From assembly GCA_017935345.1 (NCBI GenBank), contig JAGBHU010000042.1:62001-126000 (forward strand): a stretch of DNA of 64,000 nucleotides. Reading direction: 5' to 3'. The translations under genes were made by a program, and so were the position numbers. Of the stretch, positions 9,939-20,700 are shown one piece after another. Position 1 is the first letter of the stretch. Each line of letters opens with the position of its first letter. The notes beneath the pieces are model-generated. The model saw only the letters and a list, made by a program, of their open reading frames with translations. It was not told the origin of the DNA and did no database searches. This DNA is from Coprococcus sp. GTDB lineage: Bacteria > Bacillota > Clostridia > Lachnospirales > Lachnospiraceae.

Positions 9939-12900
9939 CTAATTCAAATTGTCTCCAAATAGCGTTTTATAATCTTTTTTTGGCGCAAATAGCTTCGCAT
10001 AACCAAGTACATTGCCATTCGTACTATAAAATAATCCATAACAACTATCATGAATACCACTATTGCACTTAAGACATTCATATCGGGAAACTATAATTGT
10101 TTTTTCTATTCCTGCAACTGTAATCTTTTTATTAGTCATATACATCTTCCCATAACTACACATCATTTCAAATAATTTTGTCTTATCATCATCTGTAGGT
10201 TTATCTTTTCCCTCCAAGACTTTAGCGTTTGAGTACATTATTATACCCTTTTTATAATAATATAGTAATCGGCTTGCTGCTGTATTTGCATAACCTCTTC
10301 TAGCATTTCCTGACCTTGTATTTCCTTCAACTATTTTACCTTCTATATTACTATTAGAAAATTTCTTTAATTCTAAATAACTAATACAATTATTATCATC
10401 ATATAAAAAAGTAGAGACATAATCAAAATTGTAAAAACAATCTGCAAATTCTAATAATTCTTTCTTTGTATCAGTTACAACTGCCACATGCGCCCATATA
10501 TCCTCTGCCAAATGCAATGCTATACCCATTATTAAATAACTATATTCAATTCTTGATATAGCATTACCGTTTTTTTCTAGTGATTCATATAATCCTGATA
10601 AGTGAATCAACATATCAAAATTTATTTGTTGATATATTTTATTTCCATCAATCAATGCTAATTGTGTTATTTGATATCCCTTTTGAAATTGTAAAGCAAG
10701 TCCATGTATATAGGCAATATAATTATAATAATCACCTCTTCCATGGTATGGTGCAGCAAAATAATATCCTTTAATTGCTTCTTTCTCCCCCATATTTTGC
10801 ACTTGTTCAATTTCACATGGAGATTTCAATGAACGTATTTTCATCCGATTCTTACTTTGTTCCGACAATATTACTCTATATGGTTTATATTCACCATTCT
10901 CATACTTTTCTGTCCCATAATGAAAATACGTATCTGCATTAATGTTTGCAAATTTAATACAATCATGTGCCTTCTTATTATCTCCATAATATTTCCCTGT
11001 AGCAGTTTCTGTCTGTGTTGAATGGTCTGCCTTAGACCAATGTCCCGAATCATCCGTATAGTTGACAGGATTCTGCTTACAGTATGCATATCGGTTTAAG
11101 GTTACGGTTTCCCTGTGGTCACCCACCACCGTATCTTCTGTTATAAAGGTTCCCGTTTCAGGATTGTAGAATCTGGCATCAAGGTACAGTAAGCCTGTGG
11201 CTTCATCATAGAAGTTCCCTGTATAACCCAGTGTAAAGTCGGTATTGTCATCAGCTTCATTCCGTATTGCTTTTTCTTCTTCTGTATCTGTATCTTCTAT
11301 GTTTTTTTCTTCTCTTTGGTCTGTCTGGCTGTCTGTTATGCCATCTGTTTTTCCTGTTTTCTCAGGCACACCAAAGCTTTCATAGTCCTTTACTTCTGTT
11401 ACGTTCCCTGTCTCATCGGCTATATCGATGATATCGCCTCTGCTTCCTGCTATATAGTATTGTTTATTGTTTCCCTGTTCTTCTGCCACGATATCACTGC
11501 TTAATTCCGTATAGTAGTAGGATGCTCCTTCCGGTGTTATCTTTGCCACCAGCATATCATTTGCCCAGATATATTCTTCTTTTTCTCCGTTTACTTCTCT
11601 TGAAATCAGCTTGCCGTTTATATCATATTCATACCTTACAACATTCTCTCCGTTAACGACCTTTATAAGCTGGTTCCTGGCATTGTAGGTGTAGGATATA
11701 TCTCCCTGCTTTGTCATATTTCCGTTGGCATCATATGATATCTTCCCGCTTTCCGCTGATACGATCCTGTTTGCCTTGTCATACTCACTTTCAAGCTCTG
11801 CTTCTTCATCTGCGATTGCCGTTCTGTTGCCGGATTCGTCATAAGTATATTCTAATGCCCTGTCTGTTTTTGTTATTTCTTTTTTGCTTGCCGCTTCTGC
11901 CACGGTTTTCTCTTCCTTTATCAGCCTTCCTGCCCCGTCATACTCATATGACGTTATCTCTTCTCTGATTTGGTCTGATTCTTTTACGATATTTCCGTCA
12001 ACCGTATAATCATATGTGATATTCTCAAGAAGCGTTCCATCTAAAGCTTCTACGGTCATACTCTTTTCCCAGCCGATGGCATTGTAGTCGTATTTGATTT
12101 TATTGCCGTTTTCTAAGGTCTTTTCCGTCAGCCTGTTTTTTTCATCATATTGATAGGTAACGATTTCTTTTCCTGATTGATCCTTTATGGCTGTCAGTCT
12201 GCCCTCTTTGTCATAGCTGTAGTTTGTCTCTCCTATAACATTTCCCTGACTGCTTTCTACGGATATTTTCGTTATGTTCTGATTTTCGTCATATGTATAA
12301 GAGATTGTATTTCCGTTCTGGTCTGTTTCCTGTACCACCTCGCATTTTTCATCATAGACATAGCTTACTTTGCTGTCTCCCTCTTTGATCTGTGTCAGCA
12401 TTCCATAGCTTCCGTCTTCTTCTGTGTCCTGTATGTATTCTCTTTTTTCATCGGGGGTATCTGTATGATTGTCCTTCAGGTATATTTCTTCTGATTCCCG
12501 GTATGTTCCTTCTCTATATGTATATTCAAAGCGGTTCCCGTTTTTGTCGGTCTTTGCGGCAAGCAGTCCGTCCTCACCATATTCGTATGTTTCCTTCCCG
12601 CCTGTCGGGTCTGTTTCTGATATAAGCTGTCCGTTCTCATATTCGTACTTTGTTACACTGTATTCGGTGTCTTTTCCCGCTGTTACTTCATCAAGCCCTG
12701 TTATGGTCAATGCATCTGTAAGTCCCGTATACATTCTTACCCTGTTTCCATCTTTATCATAGTAATACTGGGCGATTGCAAGAATGCTTCCGTCTGTGTC
12801 ATATTCGGTGGTTTTGATGAGATTACTGTTTTTATCATATTCAAACTCGCTTTTGGAATAGCGTTCTTCTTCGCCTGCCCTGTTTATGGTTTTCTCATAA

Positions 12901-13616
12901 AGCGTCAAATCTCCATATTCGTTGTAGTCATATTTTTCTATATAGTAGCTGATGCTGCCGTCTTCGTTTTGTTCTATGGGGGTTTTTTTCTCGCTGAGAT
13001 TTCCTGTGTTACTGTATTGATATGTTACCTTGTTTAATTCGTCTTCTGATGTGCCTGTGTAAGGACTTATTGTTGCCAGAAGGTTCTGTCCTTCATATTG
13101 GTTTACTGTTACTTTTCCGTTTTCATCTACTGTTCTTGTCGTATTATCGTTTTCGTCGTATTCCTGTATGGTAATTCCCCATGCATTTTCTGTTGTCACT
13201 ATGCATGTGCTGTTAAATTCGTTTGCTTTGATTTCCTCTATGGTTATTTTTTCCGTATAATTATCTCCGTTTAGAGGTCCTTCTGAGTAGTAGACTGTTT
13301 GTATTCCTGCATCGTCGTCATAATCCGTCGTTATATAGGTATCTCCTGCCTTTACAAGCCGTTCTCTGTTCTTGTCATCAACTTCAAGCACCTGATAATC
13401 ATCGTCTGTTTCACAGACTGCCGTACCGTTTAATTCTCCGCTGCTGCCTGCGGTCTGTGCCCCTTCATCTGCTGCCTGCGTATCTTCCGTTTCTTCACCT
13501 GTTATCTCCGTTTCAACGGTATCGCTAAGTGCTTTGGCATTTAGAGAACCCATAGAACTCAGGCATAGTGACACACAGCACAGAATACTCCATATTCGCT
13601 TTTGCGTTTTCCCCAT
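9939..13616 (-). CDS. Secreted Rhs/YD-repeat protein with a variable C-terminal (possible toxin) domain
   Basis: 1225 residues. A Sec signal peptide (about 1-30, ...GSLNAKA) precedes an acidic linker. Residues about 150-790 carry many YD repeats (YDENQNITK, YDKEGRLTAI, YDEKNRLTEK) that in this family build a hollow beta-shell. The RHS core sits at about 795-855, with GLLYLDARFYNPETGTF and NRYAYCKQNPVNYTDDSGH; the core boundary marks where a polymorphic toxin domain usually begins. The following about 365 residues are unlike the shell and contain ALHLAEDIWAH (about 1035), an H-x3-D-x3-H arrangement reminiscent of zinc-dependent phospholipase C/S1-P1 type enzymes, plus a Cys pair (ECLKC). A canonical immunity gene is not evident; the next gene is an LRR protein. 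Confidence 0.9.
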   Translation of the reverse strand: MGKTQKRIWSILCCVSLCLSSMGSLNAKALSDTVETEITGEETEDTQAADEGAQTAGSSGELNGTAVCETDDDYQVLEVDDKNRERLVKAGDTYITTDYDDDAGIQTVYYSEGPLNGDNYTEKITIEEIKANEFNSTCIVTTENAWGITIQEYDENDNTTRTVDENGKVTVNQYEGQNLLATISPYTGTSEDELNKVTYQYSNTGNLSEKKTPIEQNEDGSISYYIEKYDYNEYGDLTLYEKTINRAGEEERYSKSEFEYDKNSNLIKTTEYDTDGSILAIAQYYYDKDGNRVRMYTGLTDALTITGLDEVTAGKDTEYSVTKYEYENGQLISETDPTGGKETYEYGEDGLLAAKTDKNGNRFEYTYREGTYRESEEIYLKDNHTDTPDEKREYIQDTEEDGSYGMLTQIKEGDSKVSYVYDEKCEVVQETDQNGNTISYTYDENQNITKISVESSQGNVIGETNYSYDKEGRLTAIKDQSGKEIVTYQYDEKNRLTEKTLENGNKIKYDYNAIGWEKSMTVEALDGTLLENITYDYTVDGNIVKESDQIREEITSYEYDGAGRLIKEEKTVAEAASKKEITKTDRALEYTYDESGNRTAIADEEAELESEYDKANRIVSAESGKISYDANGNMTKQGDISYTYNARNQLIKVVNGENVVRYEYDINGKLISREVNGEKEEYIWANDMLVAKITPEGASYYYTELSSDIVAEEQGNNKQYYIAGSRGDIIDIADETGNVTEVKDYESFGVPEKTGKTDGITDSQTDQREEKNIEDTDTEEEKAIRNEADDNTDFTLGYTGNFYDEATGLLYLDARFYNPETGTFITEDTVVGDHRETVTLNRYAYCKQNPVNYTDDSGHWSKADHSTQTETATGKYYGDNKKAHDCIKFANINADTYFHYGTEKYENGEYKPYRVILSEQSKNRMKIRSLKSPCEIEQVQNMGEKEAIKGYYFAAPYHGRGDYYNYIAYIHGLALQFQKGYQITQLALIDGNKIYQQINFDMLIHLSGLYESLEKNGNAISRIEYSYLIMGIALHLAEDIWAHVAVVTDTKKELLEFADCFYNFDYVSTFLYDDNNCISYLELKKFSNSNIEGKIVEGNTRSGNARRGYANTAASRLLYYYKKGIIMYSNAKVLEGKDKPTDDDKTKLFEMMCSYGKMYMTNKKITVAGIEKTIIVSRYECLKCNSGIHDSCYGLFYSTNGNVLGYAKLFAPKKDYKTLFGDNLN

Positions 13617-13682
13617 TCAGTTTCCTCCCTCTTCTCATTGATAAACTATTAGAATTTACTTTTTCCAAATGATAGCAAATAA

Positions 13683-13711
13683 ATTATCTCATACATTATC
13701 ATTATCGTCAA
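13683..13711 (-). promoter_or_regulatory. Sigma-A promoter for the Rhs-LRR operon
   Basis: On the minus strand TTGACG (13706-13711) and GATAAT (13683-13688) are 17 bases apart, a near-consensus promoter. The -10 lies 67 bases upstream of the Rhs ATG. Confidence 0.75.
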
Positions 13712-13802
13712 TCCAACTTTTTCTTATTATTACATTTTTTTAATACTATTTTTTCCAAAAATATACAATCTATGTGAATCAATGAATCATGTGGCTGTCG
13801 CA

Positions 13803-14899
13803 CTAAGTTGCATATTCAGTCTTACATTTATTTCGTTTGCGTCTTCTGATGCCCCTGTCAACTATCAGCAGCAATACCTCTGACAATATAAGATTCAGTA
13901 CAAACGCAATAACAATAAAATATCTGTAGTGAAGGGTATTTACCTCAAGCATCTTAAGGATAAACCGAATAATATTGGTATTCAAATAAAACGGAAGGCT
14001 CAGCTTTCCCAAATGTCGGAAAAAGCTGCCGTTCATATATTTTCCGTATAGATTCACACCGGAAAATGAAACGGCAACAGAACCCATCAAAAGGAATAAG
14101 CAGACAAAATATATCTTCCTATTAAGGGTAAAATCTGCATAAATAAGCGTAAGCACATAGCCGCTAAGTCCTGCCAGCGTTAAAAATATCTGCTGCAGGA
14201 CAGACCAGTTTTTCCCCTTCAGGTATTTTGCAAGCTCATATACAATACAGCCTAAATTCATTGCAAGAATTGCACGCAAGACTCCCCATGTCGTAATACC
14301 ACACCATTCGTACATGCCCAGCAGCGTACCCCGTTCCGCAAGCGCCCATCCCATAATAGAAAGGCTGAGCAGCGGTGCCGCAATATGTACATATTCATCA
14401 TAAAATTTGCGGAGCAACGGGTATATCAGCAGCATTGCTATTAACATACTGGAAATATACCATTCAACACTCACAATTTTATGGCTATTCGTAAGCCCTC
14501 CCATATGAATCAAAAAGAACTGTGGAATCGAAAGCACGGCATTTGATAAGATCTGTTCTCCATTCCATCCATGTATATAGATACGTATTGCAAACCCACA
14601 TACAAAAGCAAATACATGATATGGGAAAAATGAAATATATTTTTTTATAACATATTTCATGCTTTCCCTGCCCAATGCCTTCGTTCCGGCAGGATTTTTG
14701 CTGCGAAGCATATCCGCCGACTTCGCCATAAACAATCCCGACAATATGAAAAATAATTCTACTCCTATCTGCCTCTTGCAAACAGTGTATGCTCCGATGT
14801 GCTGTCAAGACTGACATGATAAATAAAAATTACTGCGCAAAAAATCATGCGCCAAAACTCAATTTCCCCTACACGTTCTTTTTTCTCTGATGTAACCAT
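13803..14899 (-). pseudogene. Acyltransferase-3 family membrane protein, broken by a frameshift
   Basis: Two frames together make one acyltransferase 3 protein, which O-acylates surface sugars. The first frame starts at ATG 14899 with GGAGA just upstream and encodes 44 residues, including the family N-terminus (EIEFWRMIFCAVIFIYHVS), before a TAG at 14765-14767. The second frame resumes at once with GVELFFILSGLFMA and continues through about eight membrane segments to 13803. Adding one base near 14766 would restore a single reading frame (…GR-Y-GVELFF…). Without it the only complete ORF starts at ATG 14744 and lacks the first membrane helix with its conserved His. Either a real disruption or a sequencing error. 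Confidence 0.85.
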
Positions 14900-14947
14900 A
14901 TTCTCTCCAATACAAGATTTATCGTGATACTGTCATGTTTATTATTT

Positions 14948-14995
14948 CATACCATATTTCTGTTGTTTTATTATCCCATACCATATTCCTGCTGT
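14948..14995. repeat. Short direct repeat pair, 29-bp period
   Basis: CATACCATATTTCTGTTGT (14948-14966) recurs as CATACCATATTCCTGCTGT (14977-14995), 17 of 19 bases identical. It lies in the spacer between the broken acyltransferase and the TagF-like gene. No function is evident. Confidence 0.6.
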
Positions 14996-15010
14996 CAACG
15001 GCGTCATTCT

Positions 15011-15053
15011 ATTTACCGTTCCTGTACAGCCATTTTATTTTCCGTTCCTGTAC
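15011..15053. repeat. Direct repeat duplicating the 3' end of the TagF-like gene
   Basis: ATTTACCGTTCCTGTAC (15011-15027) and ATTTTCCGTTCCTGTAC (15037-15053) are 16/17 identical with a 26-base period. The right copy holds the last codons and stop of the neighbouring gene; the left copy is outside it, so the gene end has been duplicated in tandem. Confidence 0.6.
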
Positions 15054-17635
15054 TTCATCATCTTGTCAACAACCCGTTTGCTGCAATCTTTATCAGAGAA
15101 TGCAAATGTATTGTTTATTCTTGTCAGATATTCAGGCTTCAGTTCACAATCCCTATCCATATATTCTATGATTCTGTCAACCACCTTCTCAAGCTCTGAC
15201 TCGACCTCGCCAAAGCCATCTGTAAGGTAATTGTAATAACCTTCAACATATGAATGTTCGCCATTAAAGAATTCTGCTCTGTCAAACTGCGCATATATGA
15301 TTGGCTTTCTTAAATATGCAAAGTCAAACGCAACTGATGAATAGTCTGTAACCATAAGATTTGTCCACGCAAATACATCCCTGTATATTGCCGATTCATC
15401 AAAGAATATAACATCAGGATTGTGATGGAACAGTGCTATTCCGGACATGGCATTCGGATGTGGCATAAAACACAGGGTATACCCCCTCTTTTTCATTTCA
15501 GCCAGAAGCCTCTTATGATTTAACAGTGCATCATAAAACTTATAATAGTTGCTGTCTGTAAATTCTTCTCCTAATAACCACACGCCTTTATCATCTGTAC
15601 CAGCCGTAAGTGTCTTACGCCAGGTAGGCATAACCGTTATATATTTCTTCTCATCATGATACAGCTTATCGTGCCTTGGAAGACCTGTCAGCCATACATC
15701 ATCCGGTGTATAGTAATAATCATAATTCAGAATAGACTCATATTCCGGCTTGGTCGTTGTTACAAAGCCATACAGATTCCTGTTATACCTGTTGAGCCAG
15801 CCTGACAAATCATCCTTGATTACCCCATGCTGAAGAAATACGACCGGCTTATGATACATAATATCTCTGTACAGATATTCGTATCTTTTAAACGGATTGA
15901 TAACAGCATCATTCGCCTGTGAAGAAATAACAAATTCACTAAGCAGATGCTTCATCTTATGCTCCCTGCTAAACGGCACTATCAATTCCCCATATTTGCT
16001 GATTTTCTTCCATTCCTCCGTATCTTTATCGATAACAAAATACGGCTTAACCCCCTCTATTGGATTATCACACAAATATTGAAAGAAAACCTCGCCATTA
16101 TCATCACCACGGTTTGTCCTGTCAGAAACAAGCCATATATTCTCAGAAGCTCTTTTCCTGCGATTGTACATATTTCTTGCAATAAGCGCTTTTATACCTG
16201 CCTTGCCTCGTTTTATCATAGACCATGTTCTGGCACATTTTCTCTTAAAAAGAATACCGCCTGTTTCATCTTCAAGCTTAATAAGTCCGTTTTTGAGATA
16301 AATAAGCTTACCGCCTTCTTTGATAAAAAAGGAAACAGCAACAGAAAATGGTGTATATTTCGTATACGCAATATCTTCCACAGGCATCTGTCCCTGTTCA
16401 TCAAAGACAGCCTGTATAAAGTCTCCTACAGCCTCTATTGCTAAATCAAACACAAATATATTCTGGTGAACAATGACATCATTTCCCCACATAATTTCTC
16501 TGAATTGAAAACTGTTATCCGCTTTTTGAATACCATTACCACATTTCAGGTATATATTTCTATGGCAATCATATGCTTCCTCCAGAGAATATTCCATATG
16601 GATATTTCCATTCTTTACCGTAAAGAAAAGAAGCCGGACTCTGTATGAATTCAGGATTTCATCAGCCGCCTCACCGAGCTCTTCAGAGATATCCTTATAG
16701 CTGTCATCAAAATAATTCTTCAGCATAAAATATTTCTGCCAACGGGAAATATATTGATTCAATATAACAACCTCCGTATTTTTAAAACCGGAAATAAATT
16801 GAATAAAAAAGTCGTTATATTGTGAAAAACGCTCATGCTCTGTCAGCTTCGTCAAAGCTCCTTTCAGCCTGACAAAATAATAAAGCAATACATAATCTGC
16901 ATTTTTCTGATTTATGATGCTGTCCTGGTTATAAATATCCAACATTTTCATAAGAAAACGCTCTACATAATCATCTATATATTCTGCCTCTCCTATCACA
17001 CTACTCCAGTCGGCGATGGCTTCCGCTCCGGACTCGCAAAATACAAACTGTGATTTTACGGTTGCAAGACTCCTGTTTTTTACAATATTGTTAAATACCA
17101 GCCGAATCAAATCAAAATACCATATATCCGCATGAATTTTATCAATCCACCACAGGGTTTCCGTTTTAAAAAAGTATGCAAAATAAAGCACATGTAAGAG
17201 CTTATGGTTGGCATCAAGACCTTCACCTTTATGCAGGGAATTACAAAAGGCATTATGCTCCTTAATTATTCTGTTATACTTTGCTTCAACACGCACCTTG
17301 CTTATCATGATTTCTTTATTCGTCTTTTCGGCATATCCCAATATCCTGTTCAAGGTATGCTTGTCATATGTGATTCCTGCCTTAATAAAGGTTACAAAAC
17401 GGCCATTGATACTGTTTTTAAGGCTCTCAACATAATCTGACCTTCCTGTAAGCCATACCGTACAATTATCTTTTTTCATTCTGTCCAAAGACGTATCGTT
17501 AAGCCCTGTAATATCTACAATAATAATCTGAATATTATCCGCATTAGAACTGCTCTTGATTGAATCATAGGTATTATTAAGCTTTGTAACATCTCCTGCA
17601 AATACAACAATACTGCATCTAAATTTTTTATCCAT
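15035..17635 (-). CDS. CDP-glycerol glycerophosphotransferase family protein with degenerate GT2-like N-terminus
   Basis: 866 residues from ATG 17635, preceded by AGGAGG about 10 nt upstream; an in-frame start at 17665 has no such site. The C-terminal part (about 500-860) is the TagB/TagF fold that transfers glycerol phosphate from CDP-glycerol to a growing teichoic-acid-type chain: WLVSDRTNRGDDNGE, FLQHGVIKDDLSGW (about 603-616), FMPHPN and TDYSSVAFDFAYLRKPIIY. The N-terminal about 110 residues look like a GT-A glycosyltransferase start (CSIVVFAGDV), but the loop that should read DDGS is DITG and no DSDD/DxD motif follows, so this domain has probably lost activity. No signal peptide; it should act at the inner membrane face. 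It shares its design with the next gene upstream and is likely its partner in polymer synthesis. Confidence 0.88.
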   Translation of the reverse strand: MDKKFRCSIVVFAGDVTKLNNTYDSIKSSSNADNIQIIIVDITGLNDTSLDRMKKDNCTVWLTGRSDYVESLKNSINGRFVTFIKAGITYDKHTLNRILGYAEKTNKEIMISKVRVEAKYNRIIKEHNAFCNSLHKGEGLDANHKLLHVLYFAYFFKTETLWWIDKIHADIWYFDLIRLVFNNIVKNRSLATVKSQFVFCESGAEAIADWSSVIGEAEYIDDYVERFLMKMLDIYNQDSIINQKNADYVLLYYFVRLKGALTKLTEHERFSQYNDFFIQFISGFKNTEVVILNQYISRWQKYFMLKNYFDDSYKDISEELGEAADEILNSYRVRLLFFTVKNGNIHMEYSLEEAYDCHRNIYLKCGNGIQKADNSFQFREIMWGNDVIVHQNIFVFDLAIEAVGDFIQAVFDEQGQMPVEDIAYTKYTPFSVAVSFFIKEGGKLIYLKNGLIKLEDETGGILFKRKCARTWSMIKRGKAGIKALIARNMYNRRKRASENIWLVSDRTNRGDDNGEVFFQYLCDNPIEGVKPYFVIDKDTEEWKKISKYGELIVPFSREHKMKHLLSEFVISSQANDAVINPFKRYEYLYRDIMYHKPVVFLQHGVIKDDLSGWLNRYNRNLYGFVTTTKPEYESILNYDYYYTPDDVWLTGLPRHDKLYHDEKKYITVMPTWRKTLTAGTDDKGVWLLGEEFTDSNYYKFYDALLNHKRLLAEMKKRGYTLCFMPHPNAMSGIALFHHNPDVIFFDESAIYRDVFAWTNLMVTDYSSVAFDFAYLRKPIIYAQFDRAEFFNGEHSYVEGYYNYLTDGFGEVESELEKVVDRIIEYMDRDCELKPEYLTRINNTFAFSDKDCSKRVVDKMMKYRNGK

Positions 17636-17717
17636 TCTACCATTTCCTCCTATTGATTCCAACATATTAAGCAGCTATCACAATATGCTTACATCATAAT
17701 CCGGCTATTTCTCTTCC

Positions 17718-20700
17718 TTATTTCAGCCTTCTAATTGCTTCATATACTCTCTGGCTGTTTTTACTGTCAAACGCATCATAAAATTGATTGATACGCTCTT
17801 CATATTTTTCCTCAATAACGCAATTATCATGAACGGCTTTTATAATTTCAGCAACTGTTTCCTCATAGCTTTCACATACCGGTCCAAAGCCATCCTCTTT
17901 ATAATCCCAATATCCCTCATCATAGGTATGCTCGGCAAAAAACTCCTCTCTGTCACTCTGGGTATAAATAACAGGCTTTCTAAGGTAGGCAAAATCAAAC
18001 GCAACACTTGAGTAATCGGTAATAAGCAATGCATTCCTTATAAATTCTTCTCTATAGCTGACACCTTCATAACAGACTGATATCACATCATTACCAACAA
18101 AATCTCCTGCATTCTCCTTGTTGCTTGGATGAATCACAAATTTGCCCTTATAACCCTTTTTCTTCAAAGCTTCTATAATCCTGGCATCAGAAATAAGCTT
18201 TTGATAAAACTTATAATAATCAGAGTCCGTAAAGCCCTTCATATATATTCTCTTTCCGGTCTTTGCATCCACACCGCTTGCAAGATTCTTTCTCCATGTA
18301 GGCATAAATATAATTTCTTTTTCAGGCCTCTTCTTTGCAATCAGCCTGTCAAACCTTGGAAAACCGGTAAGCTGTACCTGTCCATCTGTATAATAATATG
18401 CTCCATTTACAATAGAGTCATATTCCGCTTTTGCTGCCGTAACAAACAAGCTTATATTTTTATTATACCTGTTCAGCCAGCCTGATAAATCATCCTTTGT
18501 AATTCCATGCTGCAAAAATACAAATTTGTAATGAAGCAAATCCCTGATATAATCATACAGCTCCTCAAACGGATTTAAAATATAATCCTCTGCCTGAGAA
18601 GATATCAGCTTATCCGCAAATAGCGTATACAGTTTCAGCTGTTCCGAACCAAACGGTATTATGTTTCCATACTTTGACATCTCCTCATAGTCCTTTGTAC
18701 CCTCTGCAATGACAAAATAATATTCCACGTCCTTTGGTTTTATACTGCTTACGTATCTGAAAAATGCCTCTCCATTATCCCCTGCTACATCAGGTCTGTC
18801 TGATATCAGCCAAATCTCTTTTTTCAATTCAGCCTTTTTTTCAAAATATGCTTTCCTGACAGCAATTGCTTTATCTATTGCTTCTACAGCCTCATAGTTT
18901 TCTGCATTCTCCTTTTCTTCTCTAAGAAGCTTAAGATTTTCAATATATTCCTGTTCGAGGTCTTTTACAGCCTGCTCGCTGTATTCCTCGACAACAAATC
19001 CCGTTTTTACTTTCTTAATAATATAATTATTTTTAACTGTATACTGACAGTCACACACTTTGCTAAACGGTGCAAACTTTGAAAACATATGATTACGTCT
19101 GGCAATCATATGACCATTCACGGATGTGTACAAATAAATATTTTTACCAATGACATCCTCATCAAGCGGCAATTCTATCTTATATGATACACATGTCATT
19201 AACCGATCAAAAACATTTTTTGATTCCAGTTCTATATTTGTCTTTTCACACTTATATAATGTTCCGCCTACACTTACATAATTGTCAATGACATCCTCTT
19301 CCGTACTGTCTATAACTGTAGTATAGCCTTCCATTACAAGCTTATCCCTCTTGATATCAATAAACTCTATATAATCTCTCGAGCTTGACGCATAGCCTAT
19401 AATCGTATTCTGAACACTATACAAAATGTCCTTATACACCTGCTTTTTGGTAACATATCCGTATTTAAGCTTTATAGCCTGATATTTATATTCAAGCTGT
19501 ATCATTTTCTGAGTAAGTATAACCTGGTCATCAATATATTTGAATACACCTGCAAGCTTATCGAGATATTCCGATTCCTCTTCTTCTGTCAGAACACCGT
19601 CAACAAATTCCCTCATTTTAAGCTTCCACTGCATATCCACCATCAATGTATTCTGAACAAACTTAGGCACATATCCCAGCTCTGCCATATATTTATCCAA
19701 TGTATCATATACCAATACATTCAGTGAATTCGTATAAAAATTCTTTTTCTTTTTTCCTGATGAAACCAATGACGCAATGCCCTCAGGATACCTTCTGTAC
19801 ATATATTTACACTCTGCCACTACGCCTATATGCATTTTAAGCGGAACAATTTGAAGCATATATTTCAAATCCTCTGCATGGTCTAAGCTCTCGTCAAACC
19901 GAAAGGCTTTTGCAACCTTATTCTTGATAAAGCTTGCGGCAGAGTTCATACAGGTAATTCCATATTCCTTGTTAAGGTCAATGATTCTTGTTCCTTTATT
20001 AAATTTGTAATTCTGCCAGTGCGCACCGGTTATCGCACCAAACTGATAAATCGGAATCGATACAACATCTGTTTTCTCATAATTATCCTTTTCCTCAAAA
20101 AAATCCCATACCGCTCTGCATGTATTTTCAGAAAGTATATCATCAGAATCCATGAAGTTAATATATTTTCCTTCAGCAAAATTCAATCCATAATTTCTTG
20201 CAGTTGAAACGCCTCCGTTTTCCTTATGCTTTACAACGATATTTCCCTGATATCTGTCAGCATAATAGTTACATACCGTAAGCGAATCGTCCGTACTGCC
20301 ATCGTCAACTAATACAATCTGTATATTCTTTTTAAAACCGATATCCTGATTCAAAATACTTTCTATGGTTTCTCCCAAATACTGCTCTGCATTATATACC
20401 GCAATAATCATGGTAAACATAAATGGGAAATACTCTGCCTTCTCGGCTGCTATTCTGGGCAGACCTTTTTTCTTCTGCTCACAGAATTCCCTGCTTCCAA
20501 ATATAAGATTTAACCCTTCGTTTGAAGCTCCGGTATATAACAGCGCCTGCATTCCGCCAATATGATAAACTGCTTTATATCTGTCACTGTCATAGTAAAC
20601 AGAAGACGGCTCCGCAATGATATCATTTGACTTTCTGGCTCTCAGCCTAAAGTAATAATAAAAGCCGCCTTTTTTTGCCGCCATATATACTCTGTAATTT

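Noticed and set aside
9939..13616. Prophage or transposon origin of the Rhs-LRR region
   Set aside because: No integrase, transposase, terminal repeats or att-like duplications flank it, and the neighbouring operons are intact.
13765..13776. Third CACATAGATT-type word upstream of the Rhs gene, as a possible regulator box
   Set aside because: It shares the 10-base core with the two boxes at 33350 and 35557, but the second 11-base unit and the distance to a -10 do not fit, and a strong independent promoter lies downstream.
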